A stretch of DNA of 33,893 bases from Betaproteobacteria bacterium (GCA_028292405.1 JAQGMJ010000050.1:1-33893), one strand, 5' to 3'; counted from the stretch's first letter, positions 15,858 to 23,853 are shown. The notes: a model not told the origin generated them from the sequence alone. A program made the numbers and translations.

Positions 15858-16829
15858 ATGCGCCGGACCCTGCTGTCACCTCTGCTGCGTGCCGTGATGT
15901 CGATCCTCCTGTGCCTGGCCTTTGCCGCGCAGGCGCAGGAGTTTCCCAAGGGGCCGGTGAAAATCATCGTTCCCTTCCCGCCCGGCGGGCCCACGGACAC
16001 GGTGGCGCGGCTGATCGGCCAAAAGCTGGAGGGCTACTGGGGCCAGCCGGTGATCATCGACTACAAGCCGGGCGCGGGCACCGTCATCGGCGTCGACTTC
16101 GTCGCCAAGAGCCTGCCGGACGGCTACACCATGGTGATGATCAACTCCGCCTTCGCGGTGAACCCCTCGCTGCGCAAGACCATGCCCTACAACACGCTGA
16201 AGGATTTGGTCGGCGTCTCCCACATCGCGGACCTGCAACTTGCCATCGTCGCGCGCAACGACGCGCCCTTCAACACCGTCGCCGAACTCATCGCCTACGG
16301 CAAGAAAAACCCGGGCAAGCTCACCTACGGCACGCCGGGCGCGGGCAGCACCACGCACCTGGGCGCCGAGCTGCTCAAGCGCACCGCCGGCTTCGACATG
16401 CTGCACTCGCCCTTCAAGGGCAGCGCCCCCGCGCAGGCCGAGCTGATGGGCGGGCGCATCGATTTGATCTTCGACCCGTACCTCTCGGTGCAGCCCTTCG
16501 TCAAGGCCGGGCGGATGAAAATGATCGCCACCGAAGGGCTCAAGCGCATCCCCGGCACCGATTACCCGACCGTGGCCGAGACCATTCCCGGTTTCAGCGT
16601 CAACGCCCTGCTCGCCTTCGAAGCGGCGGCCGGCACGCCCAAGCCCATCCTGCACAAGATCGCCGCCGACACCGCGCGCGCCCTGAACGAGCCGGACATG
16701 AAAAAACGCGTGGAGGATTTGGGCATGGCCAGTGTCGGCTCGACGCCGGAACAACTCGACGCCTTCATCGCCACCGAGATCAAGCGCTGGGCCAAGGTGG
16801 TGGCCGACGCGAATATTCAGCCGGAGTAG
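15858..16829 (+). CDS. Bug/TctC-type periplasmic solute-binding protein
   Basis: The protein has 323 residues from ATG 15858; a TTG seven codons earlier is possible. The signal peptide ends FAAQAQ-EFPKG, as is usual for this family. Hallmarks of Bug receptors are KIIVPFPPGGPTDTVARLIG, VIIDYKPGAGTVIGVDFVAK, YTMVMINSAFAVNP, TYGTPGAGSTTHLGAELLK and the final DAFIATEIKRWAKVV. These receptors deliver carboxylates, including aromatic and chlorinated acids, to tripartite tricarboxylate transporters or act as sensors. No TctA/TctB membrane genes are nearby, which is common for orphan Bug proteins. The TfdA-like dioxygenase starts 59 bp downstream, probably in one operon, so its substrate may be the bound ligand. 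Confidence 0.93.
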   Translation: MRRTLLSPLLRAVMSILLCLAFAAQAQEFPKGPVKIIVPFPPGGPTDTVARLIGQKLEGYWGQPVIIDYKPGAGTVIGVDFVAKSLPDGYTMVMINSAFAVNPSLRKTMPYNTLKDLVGVSHIADLQLAIVARNDAPFNTVAELIAYGKKNPGKLTYGTPGAGSTTHLGAELLKRTAGFDMLHSPFKGSAPAQAELMGGRIDLIFDPYLSVQPFVKAGRMKMIATEGLKRIPGTDYPTVAETIPGFSVNALLAFEAAAGTPKPILHKIAADTARALNEPDMKKRVEDLGMASVGSTPEQLDAFIATEIKRWAKVVADANIQPE

Positions 16830-16888
16830 AGTCAACAGCGGTCAACCGCGAACAACCGCGAGAAAGACCCGCAGCACAGGAGACAACC

Positions 16889-17770
16889 ATGGCCCTGCAA
16901 CTACACCCCCTGCACCCCCTCTTCGCCGCCGAAGCCTTTGGCATCGACCTCACGCAACCCCTTGCCGACGAAGACCGCAAGCAGATCAACGCCGCGATGA
17001 ACAAGTACGGCGTGCTGGTCTGGCGCGGCCAGCCGCTGACCGAGCCGCAGCAGGTCGCCTTCGCCAAATCGTTCGGCCCGCTGGACATCGGCCTGAAGAA
17101 ACTCTTCAACCGCCCGGAGCGTTTGTCCGACGAGCGCCTGATCGACATATCGAATGTCGACGCGCAAGGCAATGTCTCCAAGCGCGACTCGCCGAAAAAC
17201 CTCTCCAACTTCGCCAACCAGTTGTGGCACAGCGACAGCTCCTTCCAGGACCCGCGCGCCGCCTATTCGCTGCTGCACGCCGTGGTGCTGCCCTCAAGCG
17301 GCGGCAACACCGAGTTCGCCGATTTGCGCGCCGCGTACGACGCGCTGGAGGCCGACCTGAAGGCCGAGTGCGCCACGCTTAGCGCGGAGCACTTCGCGCT
17401 GCACACGCGCATTCTCCTCGGCGACGACGCCTATACCGACGCGCAAAAGAAAGCTATCCCGCCCGCCACCTGGCCGCTGGTGCACACCCACCCCGGCTCG
17501 GGCCGCAAGCTGCTGTTCGTCGGCGTGCACGCGCGCCAGGTGATCGGCTGGCCGGTGTCGGAAAGCCGCGTGTTCCTCTCCGATCTGCTGGAGCACGCGA
17601 CGCAGCGCCCCTTCGTCTACGCCCACCAGTGGCGCGTCGGCGACACCGTGATGTGGGACAACCGCGCCACCCTGCATCGCGGGCGACGCTTTCCGATCAG
17701 CGAGCGGCGCGAGCTGCGGCGCACCACGGTGGACTTCACACCGGAGGCGATGCTGGAGGCGGCGGCTTGA
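16889..17770 (+). CDS. TfdA-like 2-oxoglutarate/Fe(II)-dependent dioxygenase
   Basis: The 293-residue protein is colinear with TfdA (2,4-dichlorophenoxyacetate dioxygenase), including the start PLHPLFAA and the segments FANQLWHSDSSF and VMWDNRATLHRGRRF. The iron ligands are His114, Asp116 and His263. Thr141 and Arg274 sit where TfdA binds 2-oxoglutarate. The expected chemistry is hydroxylation next to a carboxylate or ether oxygen, releasing CO2 and succinate. The true substrate may be another carboxylic or phenoxy acid; the similarity does not prove 2,4-D use. The start is fixed by ACAGGAGACAACC before ATG 16889. The stop TGA overlaps a TTG start of the next gene. The frame also runs open far upstream through the Bug gene, which is not coding in that frame. 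Confidence 0.92.
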   Translation: MALQLHPLHPLFAAEAFGIDLTQPLADEDRKQINAAMNKYGVLVWRGQPLTEPQQVAFAKSFGPLDIGLKKLFNRPERLSDERLIDISNVDAQGNVSKRDSPKNLSNFANQLWHSDSSFQDPRAAYSLLHAVVLPSSGGNTEFADLRAAYDALEADLKAECATLSAEHFALHTRILLGDDAYTDAQKKAIPPATWPLVHTHPGSGRKLLFVGVHARQVIGWPVSESRVFLSDLLEHATQRPFVYAHQWRVGDTVMWDNRATLHRGRRFPISERRELRRTTVDFTPEAMLEAAA

Positions 17771-18123
17771 ATTCCTCCCCGCTTTACTTCATCGCCACGC
17801 GCGAGCCTGTCACCTGGCCGCAGGGGACTTACAAGACCCTTGCCGTGGTCAAGGTCGAAGACGGCGTGGCCGCCTATATCGCGGCAGCGACACCCGGGAT
17901 CGCGCGGACCATACTCGATGCCATGAAACCGCCGCACCATTACGAGTTTGTCGAAAGCGCCGCATTGGGCAACGAGTATTACCTGCGTGACTGCCCCTTT
18001 CGGATTCTTTTGATCGGCGATGAAAAAACAGCCCACGCCTGGCTCGCCGACCGCCTGAATTTCCCCTATGCCGGTCACCTGAACACCGTCGAAAACCTCA
18101 ATCCGCTGCGTCTCGCGCGCTAG
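17767..18123 (+). CDS. Unknown protein translationally coupled to the TfdA-like enzyme
   Basis: The likely product is 118 residues from TTG 17767, which shares bases with the TGA stop of the dioxygenase (TTGA). GGAGGCGGCGGC immediately upstream supplies a ribosome site. The sequence (SPLYFIATREPVTWPQ, HHYEFVESAALGNEYYLRD, PFRILLIGDEKTAHAWLADR) is not low complexity and ends NPLRLAR. No domain is recognised and no signal peptide is present, so it is cytoplasmic. The overlap suggests stoichiometric production with the dioxygenase, for example as an accessory subunit or substrate-handling protein, but that is inference. Confidence 0.6.
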   Translation: MNSSPLYFIATREPVTWPQGTYKTLAVVKVEDGVAAYIAAATPGIARTILDAMKPPHHYEFVESAALGNEYYLRDCPFRILLIGDEKTAHAWLADRLNFPYAGHLNTVENLNPLRLAR

Positions 18124-18197
18124 TCCGCGACGCCTGCTCCCGCAGGCTGGCACCATTCGTGCTGCACAGGCTTGTCCCTCTCGCGGAGAAGCCAAGA

Positions 18198-19145
18198 ATG
18201 AAAACATTTGTGCGCGCGTGTGAAGTCTGGGTGCCGTCTAAATCCAGAAACCAGCTTGAATACTACGGGGGACTCTATCCGGAACACGGCAACATTTCGC
18301 TGCGCCAGTTTCGCGCGGCGAGCGAGCGCATGGTGCTCGGTTACGACGAGGGTTTGCCGGGGCATGCGTGGGCGATGCGCGCGCCGGTGGTGCTGAAGGA
18401 CCTGCAGCATTCCTACTTCAAGCGCTCGCGCCAGGCGAAGGCGGCGGGGCTGACCTGCGGCATCGCGCTGCCGATATTCGCCGGCGACTACCTGCTCTCG
18501 GTGATCGTGATTTATTGCGGCGACGACCAGGAACATTTCGGCGCCATCGAGGTGTGGCACGCGGCGGCGGGCGCCGACCTGGTGCTGGCCGACGGCTACT
18601 ACGGCAGCGCGCTGGAATTCGAGGCGGCCTCGCGCGAGAAGAGTTTCAAGCCCGGCGTCGGGCTGCCGGGCGCGGTGTGGCAAAGCGGCATGCCGGAGGT
18701 GATGAGCGAGCTGTGGTTCGAAAAGCGCTTCGTGCGCCGCGGCGACGGCGCGCCGCTGGGCTTGTCGCACGGCCTGGCGCTGCCGATGTTCGCCGGCGAC
18801 GGCACGCGCTTCGTTATGACTTTTCTTTCCGCGCTGGGTTCGCCGCTGGCGCGGCGCTTCGAGATCTGGACCTTCGACGAGGCACACCAGGCGCTCGTCT
18901 TTAACGGCGGCGATTGCGACCTCAACAAAGCCTTTCCGCAGGACTACGCCAGCGCGCGCATCGCCCGCGGCGAAGGGCCGCTGGGCCGGGTGTGGGCCAG
19001 CGGCCTGCCGGAAGCGAACCAGGAAATCGCGCAGGACGCTTCGGTCAACGGCCGCTCGGCGCGCAAGGCGGGCTTGTCCAGCCTGCTGGCGCTGCCGGTG
19101 CTGGCCGATGGGCGATTGAAGGCGGTGGTGGGGCTGTATTTCTAG
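18198..19145 (+). CDS. Protein of three GAF-like repeats, no output domain
   Basis: The protein has 315 residues from ATG 18198, preceded by CGGAGAAGCC. The sequence is an internal repeat with a period of 104 residues. ALP(I/M/V) recurs at 90, 194 and 298. GLPG-type motifs with a following Trp occur at 52, 155 and 260. A Trp in (I/E)(E/I)(V/-)W recurs at 120 and 224. Each unit resembles a GAF domain (G-x-P-G-x-x-W, then GL-x-x-x-(I/L)ALP). The third unit stops after its fourth strand, so it is incomplete. No kinase, cyclase or DNA-binding domain is present. It may bind a small ligand and act through a partner. It follows the unknown gene by 74 bp and may belong to the TfdA cluster. Confidence 0.7.
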   Translation: MKTFVRACEVWVPSKSRNQLEYYGGLYPEHGNISLRQFRAASERMVLGYDEGLPGHAWAMRAPVVLKDLQHSYFKRSRQAKAAGLTCGIALPIFAGDYLLSVIVIYCGDDQEHFGAIEVWHAAAGADLVLADGYYGSALEFEAASREKSFKPGVGLPGAVWQSGMPEVMSELWFEKRFVRRGDGAPLGLSHGLALPMFAGDGTRFVMTFLSALGSPLARRFEIWTFDEAHQALVFNGGDCDLNKAFPQDYASARIARGEGPLGRVWASGLPEANQEIAQDASVNGRSARKAGLSSLLALPVLADGRLKAVVGLYF

Positions 19146-19239
19146 GGGCGCCCCGATGGGGGCTGCCGGCGGCAATGCCCTGTCACCGGGCCGGGGTGGC
19201 GCGCGAATAGGGCCTTGCGATGCGGAACGCGCGGCGGCT

Positions 19240-19319
19240 CATGTCACGTCCAGCTTGCCTCGGCCTGCCTCGGCCTGGCTTTGAGCTTGCCTCGACCCTA
19301 CCTCGAGCTCACCTAGACC
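19240..19319. repeat. Degenerate CT-rich tandem repeats (about 10-12 bp)
   Basis: Imperfect units such as CTTGCCTCG, GCCTGCCTCGGC, CTACCTCGAG and CTCACCTAGACC fill the space between the GAF-like gene and the convergent methyltransferase gene. They are more diverged than the other arrays in the window. Confidence 0.5.
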
Positions 19320-20324
19320 TCACCCCGGCGGCCACGGCAGCCCGGCGCGCTGCGAGGCGCCCTCGACGATGGTCATCGGGCCCGCCTTCGGGCCAACGTG
19401 AAAGTAGGGCGTGAAAAACGAACGCGCGGGGTGGTAGAGATGCTCGGCGGTGGCGGGGCTGGGAAACAGGTCGCCGCATAAATCGCGGCGCACGAAAAAG
19501 GCGTTGCAGCCGGCCAGGTTGCAGGTGACCAGCTGGTATCCGAGCTGGTTGCCCAGGCGCGTAAAGGCGGTGAGCGAAGCGCCGAAGCGGTCCGTGTTGT
19601 CCCACCAGTGGCCGGCGTCGTAGGTGATGGTCCAGTCGTTGGGCGGGCGCAGGCGCGCGTTGTACTCCACCACCACCACGCGCGGGTTGACGCTGTGGAT
19701 CGCTTCCCAGACATGGTAGTCGTTGCCGTCGATGTCCACCGAGAGCAGGTCGATTTCCGCGCCGAGGTCGGCGGCGGCGATCAGCCCGTCGATGTTTTCG
19801 CGGGTGATGAAGGTGCACTGGAACTTGAGCAGGCCATGCTCGATGAGATGGGCGAAGTGCCCGGTGATGAAGGCGCCGTTGGCTTCGCTGCCGTCGAGCC
19901 ACAGGCCGCGCCAGCCTTGCTGCAGCAGGTAGCTGCTGTTGTTTTCCATGCCGTTGCCGCAGCCGAACTCGACAAAGCTTTTATGCGGCGCGCCGATGCG
20001 CCGGAAGATTTCCTGCAGGATGCCGTCTTCGTCGTTTTGCGAGTAGGCCTTGAAGCCGGCGCGCTCCAGGCGCTTGGGGTCGTCGAACTGCGGCTGGGCC
20101 AGCGTGGTCTGCATCAGGGTTTGCGCGGCCAGCACGTTGCTGGCGTAGAGGTCGTCGCGCAGCGCGTCCACCACTTTTTGCAGCAGGCCGACGAAGGGCG
20201 GCATGCCGGGCGCGGCCGCTTCGGGGGCGGCGGCCTCGCCGGGGGTGGCGGCCTCGCCGGGGGTGGCGGAAGCGCCGGCGCTGCTCCCGGCGCGCCCCAG
20301 GTTGGAAATCAACTTGCCGATCAT
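19320..20324 (-). CDS. Class I SAM-dependent methyltransferase-like protein (FkbM-like)
   Basis: The protein has 334 residues from ATG 20324, chosen because AAGAGGACACC precedes it. The first 40 residues after the start are a low-complexity linker with repeated TPGEAA units. The core begins near AYSQNDEDGILQEIFRRIG. FVEFGCGNGMENNSSYLL carries the Gly-rich SAM motif, DLLSVDIDGNDYHVWEAI is the acidic motif seen in FkbM-type methyltransferases, and PRVVVVEYNARLRPP follows. Such enzymes O-methylate sugars or small molecules. No glycosyltransferases are nearby to define the substrate. The gene is transcribed toward the GAF-like gene. Confidence 0.7.
   Translation of the reverse strand: MIGKLISNLGRAGSSAGASATPGEAATPGEAAAPEAAAPGMPPFVGLLQKVVDALRDDLYASNVLAAQTLMQTTLAQPQFDDPKRLERAGFKAYSQNDEDGILQEIFRRIGAPHKSFVEFGCGNGMENNSSYLLQQGWRGLWLDGSEANGAFITGHFAHLIEHGLLKFQCTFITRENIDGLIAAADLGAEIDLLSVDIDGNDYHVWEAIHSVNPRVVVVEYNARLRPPNDWTITYDAGHWWDNTDRFGASLTAFTRLGNQLGYQLVTCNLAGCNAFFVRRDLCGDLFPSPATAEHLYHPARSFFTPYFHVGPKAGPMTIVEGASQRAGLPWPPG
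20230..20277 (-). repeat. Coding 21-bp tandem repeat in the methyltransferase N-terminus
   Basis: Two near-perfect 21-bp copies of GGCGGCCTCGCCGGGGGTGGC, plus flanking partial copies, encode repeated TPGEAA/PEAAAPG in the linker. The 21-bp unit preserves the frame. Confidence 0.8.
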
Positions 20325-20494
20325 GGTGTCCTCTTGCTGTTGCCTGCGGCCGGCCCTGCGGGGCCGGCGCGATGTCCGGATATTAGCCTTGATTGCCGCC
20401 GCGGCGAGCGCCCGCCCGCGTATTCCCCCTCGCCATTTTAATGACACTGGTATAAACTGCCACTCCGGAAGATGCGAAGTTCGCAGGAGGACCC

Positions 20495-20782
20495 ATGCAA
20501 GCCTTACTGGTCGGCGGCCCCTGTCACGGACAGATGGTCGCACTCGTTGGCGACGCCGCCACCCAGCCCTCGTTCAAGGCGATGGCCGGCGACGTCGAAT
20601 ACGAATATTTCCGCCGCAGCACCGAGAGCGGCCACAGCGTGGTGCTCTACGCCATCGGCGACCCCAGCTACAGCCAGGTGGTGGACGCTATCCGCAAGTC
20701 CGACCTGCTCTCTTCCACCGGCAAGTTGCGCGTGCTCGGGCCGGACGACACGCTGCCGGCGAACGACGGCGGGACGGCTTGA
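20495..20782 (+). CDS. Small cytoplasmic protein of unknown function
   Basis: The protein has 95 residues. ATG 20495 is preceded by GCAGGAGGACCC, one of the best ribosome sites in the window. The sequence begins MQALLVGGPCHGQMVAL and has KAMAGDVEYEYFRRSTESGH in the middle. No signal peptide or membrane helix is seen. GGPxxGQ openings occur in some phage and hypothetical proteins, but no family is assigned. The good start site and normal composition support a gene. Confidence 0.7.
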   Translation: MQALLVGGPCHGQMVALVGDAATQPSFKAMAGDVEYEYFRRSTESGHSVVLYAIGDPSYSQVVDAIRKSDLLSSTGKLRVLGPDDTLPANDGGTA

Positions 20783-20783
20783 A

Positions 20784-20872
20784 GGTTGCCGGGTTGCCGG
20801 GGTTGCCGGGGTGGTCGGGGTGGTCGGGCTTGCCGGGGTGGTCGGGGTTACCGAGGTTGCCGGGGTGGTCCC
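20784..20872. repeat. 9-bp tandem array filling a convergent intergenic gap
   Basis: About ten units of nine bases (GGTTGCCGG and GGTGGTCGG alternating, with GCTTGCCGG and GGTTACCGA variants) cover the whole space between the stop at 20782 and the facing stop at 20873. There is no recognisable terminator. Confidence 0.95.
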
Positions 20873-21124
20873 TCAGGCTTGCTTCGCGCGCGCCGGGTTG
20901 GCCCGGCGCACCGCGATGCAGCCGATGATCAACGCCAGCTCGAACACCAGCGCAATCGTAAGCCCCAGGTAACCCATGGGGGTGGCGCCGTCGGGCATCG
21001 GGCCGGCCGAGAGCTGGCCGGTGAGGCGAAACACCAGGAGGCAGGCGTGTATCGTCATCGCCAGGGTCGCGCACATCAGCACCAGGGTGGCGAACATTCT
21101 CAGCAAGGTCTTGGCGGACGGCAT
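20873..21124 (-). CDS. Small two-helix membrane protein
   Basis: The protein has 83 residues with two hydrophobic helices (MFATLVLMCATLAMTIHACL and GYLGLTIALVFELALIIGCI), separated by a polar loop and followed by a basic C-terminus (VRRANPARAKQA). An inner-membrane location is expected. It lies 22 bp downstream of the SDR gene on the same strand and could be co-transcribed. Unknown function. Confidence 0.6.
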   Translation of the reverse strand: MPSAKTLLRMFATLVLMCATLAMTIHACLLVFRLTGQLSAGPMPDGATPMGYLGLTIALVFELALIIGCIAVRRANPARAKQA

Positions 21125-21146
21125 CGCCCCATTCTAGCCGGCGCGC

Positions 21147-21932
21147 CTACAGCAGCCCCTTCGCCATCCCCCCGTCCACGTTGATCGCCTGGCCCACCAG
21201 GTAGGAAGCCTGGCGCGACATCATGAAGGTGGCCACCGCCGCGATCTCGTCGGGCTGGGCGAAGCGCTTGAGCGGAATGTCGGCGGCGAAGCGCTTCACC
21301 ACTTCCTCCTCCGTCAGCCCTTCCTTCGCATTGAAGTCGGCGGCGCGGTCGCGCCACAGCTTGGTCCAGGTGCGCCCGGGGCAGATGGCGTTGACGCGCA
21401 CGCCCTCGGGCGCCAGCTCGTCGGCCAGCGTTTTCGCCAGCGCCAGGATGCCGGCCTTGTGCACGTTCGACACCACCTGCTGGGGGTGCAGCATTTTCGC
21501 GCCGGCGCCGCCGAAAAAAAGCACGCGCGCATCGCGGCCCTTTTTCAGCGCGGGCAGCAGGCCGCGCAGCAGGCGCACCGGGCCCAGCACGTTGAAGGTG
21601 TAGTTCTCCATCCACTTCGCGTCCGTCAACTCGGTGAAGGGCGCGCGGTGGCTGCCGCCGGTGGCCAGCACCAGGCCGTCGAGCGGCTGGTTGTCCCAGG
21701 CGACGATGAGGGCCTCGGTGGCGGCCTCGTCCATCACGTCGACCACCAGCGGCTCCACCGCGTGGCCGGTGGCCCGGGTGATGCGCTTGGCCGCCGCTTC
21801 GATGCTCTTCGCGCTGCGCGAGGCAATCGCCACGCGCGCACCTTCGTGGGAGAGGGCCAGCGCGGTTTCGTAGCCGATGCCTTCGCTGGCGCCGATGACC
21901 AGGATGCGGTCGCCTTCGATGCCGAGGTTCAT
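21147..21932 (-). CDS. Short-chain dehydrogenase/reductase family protein lacking catalytic Ser/Tyr
   Basis: The 261-residue protein starts at ATG 21932, preceded by AAGGAAACCCC. The Rossmann nucleotide motif GASEGIG (14-20), Asn114 (NVLGP) and the C-terminal NVDGG are typical SDR elements. The catalytic Ser-Tyr-Lys triad is altered. In GGAGAKMLHPQQVVSNVHKA the Lys159 is retained, but the Tyr position is Ser155 and the usual Ser position is Gly. The protein may still bind NAD(P), but normal alcohol dehydrogenase chemistry is doubtful, so it may use another mechanism or act as a non-enzymatic sensor. A 13-bp tandem array begins 28 bp upstream of the start. Confidence 0.85.
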   Translation of the reverse strand: MNLGIEGDRILVIGASEGIGYETALALSHEGARVAIASRSAKSIEAAAKRITRATGHAVEPLVVDVMDEAATEALIVAWDNQPLDGLVLATGGSHRAPFTELTDAKWMENYTFNVLGPVRLLRGLLPALKKGRDARVLFFGGAGAKMLHPQQVVSNVHKAGILALAKTLADELAPEGVRVNAICPGRTWTKLWRDRAADFNAKEGLTEEEVVKRFAADIPLKRFAQPDEIAAVATFMMSRQASYLVGQAINVDGGMAKGLL

Positions 21933-21959
21933 GGGGTTTCCTTGCAGAAAATGGGAGCG

Positions 21960-22063
21960 TGAGGTGGGACTGTGAGGTGGGACTGTGAGGTGGGACTGTG
22001 GGGTGGGACTATGAGGCGGGACTGTGAGGCGGGACTGTGAGGCGGGACTGTGAAGCGGGATTC
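21960..22063. repeat. 13-bp tandem array (8 units) upstream of the SDR gene
   Basis: Eight directly adjacent 13-mers of the form TGAGG(T/C)GGGACTG occupy the 5' region of the minus-strand SDR gene. The first four units carry T at the sixth base and the later ones C, so the array expanded in two blocks. The period is not a multiple of three and there are no spacers. Confidence 0.95.
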
Positions 22064-22197
22064 TAGGCGGGTTCAGACGGCGGCGCACGCGCCATGTCGG
22101 AATCCGCCGACAAAATTCTCCGCGCCGCGCTGGCTTGGCGCCGCCCACCGGGCCCCCATAGTGTCAGTCACAAGACAAGGCTAGATGGGAGCAGGAT

Positions 22198-22542
22198 ATG
22201 CTGGAAAACATCATCAACCAAACAGATAGCCACCCGGACAGGTCCGCATATAGCGCGCCGCTGGTGCGTACGCCCCTGACCCTGACCCGATACATCGAGG
22301 AAATGAACCGGCGCCTGCCGGACCACCCGCAATTCCGCCCGGGCATGCGCGTCGTCAAGGACGCGCTGGCCGCCTCAACCGGCGGCACCGGCGGCTACAC
22401 CTTCACCTGGCCGCCCTCGGCGGACGACGATCCGCAAGCCTTTTTCGACGCGCGCAACGTGGTGTTCGACATCGAGTTGCAGATGCGCGAGCACTATGTG
22501 CTGGAGGAGATGGTGGATCACGTGGAGCAGCAGGCGACGTAA
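22198..22542 (+). CDS. Small cytoplasmic protein of unknown function
   Basis: The protein has 114 residues. ATG 22198 follows GGGAGCAGGAT, a good ribosome site. It is acidic with a helical C-terminus (NVVFDIELQMREHYVLEEMV). A Gly-rich centre (STGGTGGYTFTW) precedes it. No domain is recognised. It ends at a strong bidirectional terminator. Confidence 0.7.
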   Translation: MLENIINQTDSHPDRSAYSAPLVRTPLTLTRYIEEMNRRLPDHPQFRPGMRVVKDALAASTGGTGGYTFTWPPSADDDPQAFFDARNVVFDIELQMREHYVLEEMVDHVEQQAT

Positions 22543-22567
22543 GTCCTGCCCGGAGCCGGCAAAAACG

Positions 22568-22600
22568 AAGGCGTGAGATTTCTCTCACGCCTTTTGTTTT
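22568..22600. terminator. Bidirectional rho-independent terminator
   Basis: AAGGCGTGAGA and TCTCACGCCTT form an 11-bp stem with a TTTC loop. T-rich tracts follow on the plus strand (TTGTTTTT) and also on the minus strand (CGTTTTTG). It separates the convergent genes ending at 22542 and 22627. Confidence 0.9.
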
Positions 22601-22626
22601 TCTGCCGCGGGCCTGTCCCGCTTTGT

Positions 22627-23853
22627 TTACTTCGCCTCGCGCGACTGCGCGATGATGCGCAATTCCCACGGCAAGATCACCTTCGAATAAATCACCGGGT
22701 CGGTCCAGCCCTTTGCCTCGCGCCCGAGGTGGCCGCCCACCGGGTTGAGCCATTCCTCTTTCGGCGCGGTACCGCTGCGCATCAGCAACTCAAGGTCGGC
22801 CACCGGCACCTGCGTGTCCTTCACGCCGCCCACCAGCAGCATCGGCGCCATCGGGCGGCCGAGCAGGCCGAGTTTCACCAGCGACATGTCGGGCAGGTTG
22901 CGCGCGAGGTCGTCTATCGTTTTGGTGTTTTCCACCACGGCGATGAAGGCGGGCGCGAGGTCGAACAAATATTCGCGATTGCCCAGCGTGCCCTCGCGGG
23001 TGAATTTCTCGGAGAAGAAAATATCCACCGGCGGGCTCTGCGCGACCGCGCCGATCAGCCGCTTCTCTTCCGTGATGGCGATTTTCGTCGCCCAGTAGCC
23101 GCCGAAGGAAACGCCGTGGGTGAGGATGCGCTTGGCGTCCACCTCCGGGCGCTTGCCGAGGTAATCGAGGATGGCGCTGAACATGCGGTCGGCATTGGCG
23201 CTCACCTTCACCGGCGCCTGTCCCGTGCCGGGACTATCCACCGCGAAAAAGCCGACGCCGTGCTTCAGCACCGCATCGTAGGTCTCGGCCACGGTTTCCT
23301 TGCGGCTGTCCAGGCCGCTGATGGCCAGCACCAGCGGGACGGGACCGGTCGCGTTTTTCGGCAGGCGCAAATAACCGACGATCTCGCTCATGCCGCGCCC
23401 GGTGTCGAAGGGAATGCGCACCACCTGCATCGGCGGGTCCAGCGTGCGCGCGTATTTGGCGTAGGCGTCGAGCGCGTTGGCGTACGACTGCTGCTTGCCC
23501 GGCGAGGCCGGCACCGGCCACTGGCCGAAGTAGTAGAGGCGCCAGGCGCGCTTGTAGTTCGCCGCGGCTTGCGCGGGGCCGCTCGCGGCCTGCGCCTGCG
23601 CCATGTATTTGGCGGCGACAGCGCCGAAGCCGGCGGCCCAGTCGTCACGCTCGCGCGTGCGAATGCGCGCCAGCGCGTCGCGCACGTCGGCAGGGTCCAG
23701 CCCGCCCAGCGGGTAGGCGCCGCGCTCGGCGCGCGCCTGCGCCTCCACCTTGATTTCGTCGATGGTGCGCTCGGGCACCTGGGCGTGGGCGGCGCTGAAC
23801 AGCAGCGCGGCGGCCAGCGCTACGAGGGCGCGGCCTGTGAAGGGTAAGGGCAT
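22627..23853 (-). CDS. Secreted alpha/beta hydrolase (FrsA/DUF1100-like)
   Basis: The protein has 408 residues. A signal peptide (MPLPFTGRALVALAAALLFS, then AAHA-QV) sends it to the periplasm or beyond. The hydrolase core begins near LVLAISGLDSRKET, with the nucleophile elbow GVSFGGYWA (Ser), an acidic candidate in GGVKDTQVP and a His in VGGHLGR, giving a full Ser-Asp-His triad. The long helical region before the core is typical of the FrsA/2,6-dihydroxypseudooxynicotine hydrolase-like group. The substrate is unknown; an ester or C-C bond is possible. It is separated by 176 bp from the Fsr gene on the same strand. Confidence 0.85.
   Translation of the reverse strand: MPLPFTGRALVALAAALLFSAAHAQVPERTIDEIKVEAQARAERGAYPLGGLDPADVRDALARIRTRERDDWAAGFGAVAAKYMAQAQAASGPAQAAANYKRAWRLYYFGQWPVPASPGKQQSYANALDAYAKYARTLDPPMQVVRIPFDTGRGMSEIVGYLRLPKNATGPVPLVLAISGLDSRKETVAETYDAVLKHGVGFFAVDSPGTGQAPVKVSANADRMFSAILDYLGKRPEVDAKRILTHGVSFGGYWATKIAITEEKRLIGAVAQSPPVDIFFSEKFTREGTLGNREYLFDLAPAFIAVVENTKTIDDLARNLPDMSLVKLGLLGRPMAPMLLVGGVKDTQVPVADLELLMRSGTAPKEEWLNPVGGHLGREAKGWTDPVIYSKVILPWELRIIAQSREAK

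Noticed and set aside
15707..17770. A 687-codon frame covering the Bug and dioxygenase genes
   Set aside because: Its first two thirds are out of frame with the Bug gene and have Arg/His/Gly-rich shadow composition. The real dioxygenase starts at 16889 with a ribosome site.
21960..22063. Possible CRISPR array
   Set aside because: The repeats are 13 bp, directly adjacent and without spacers.
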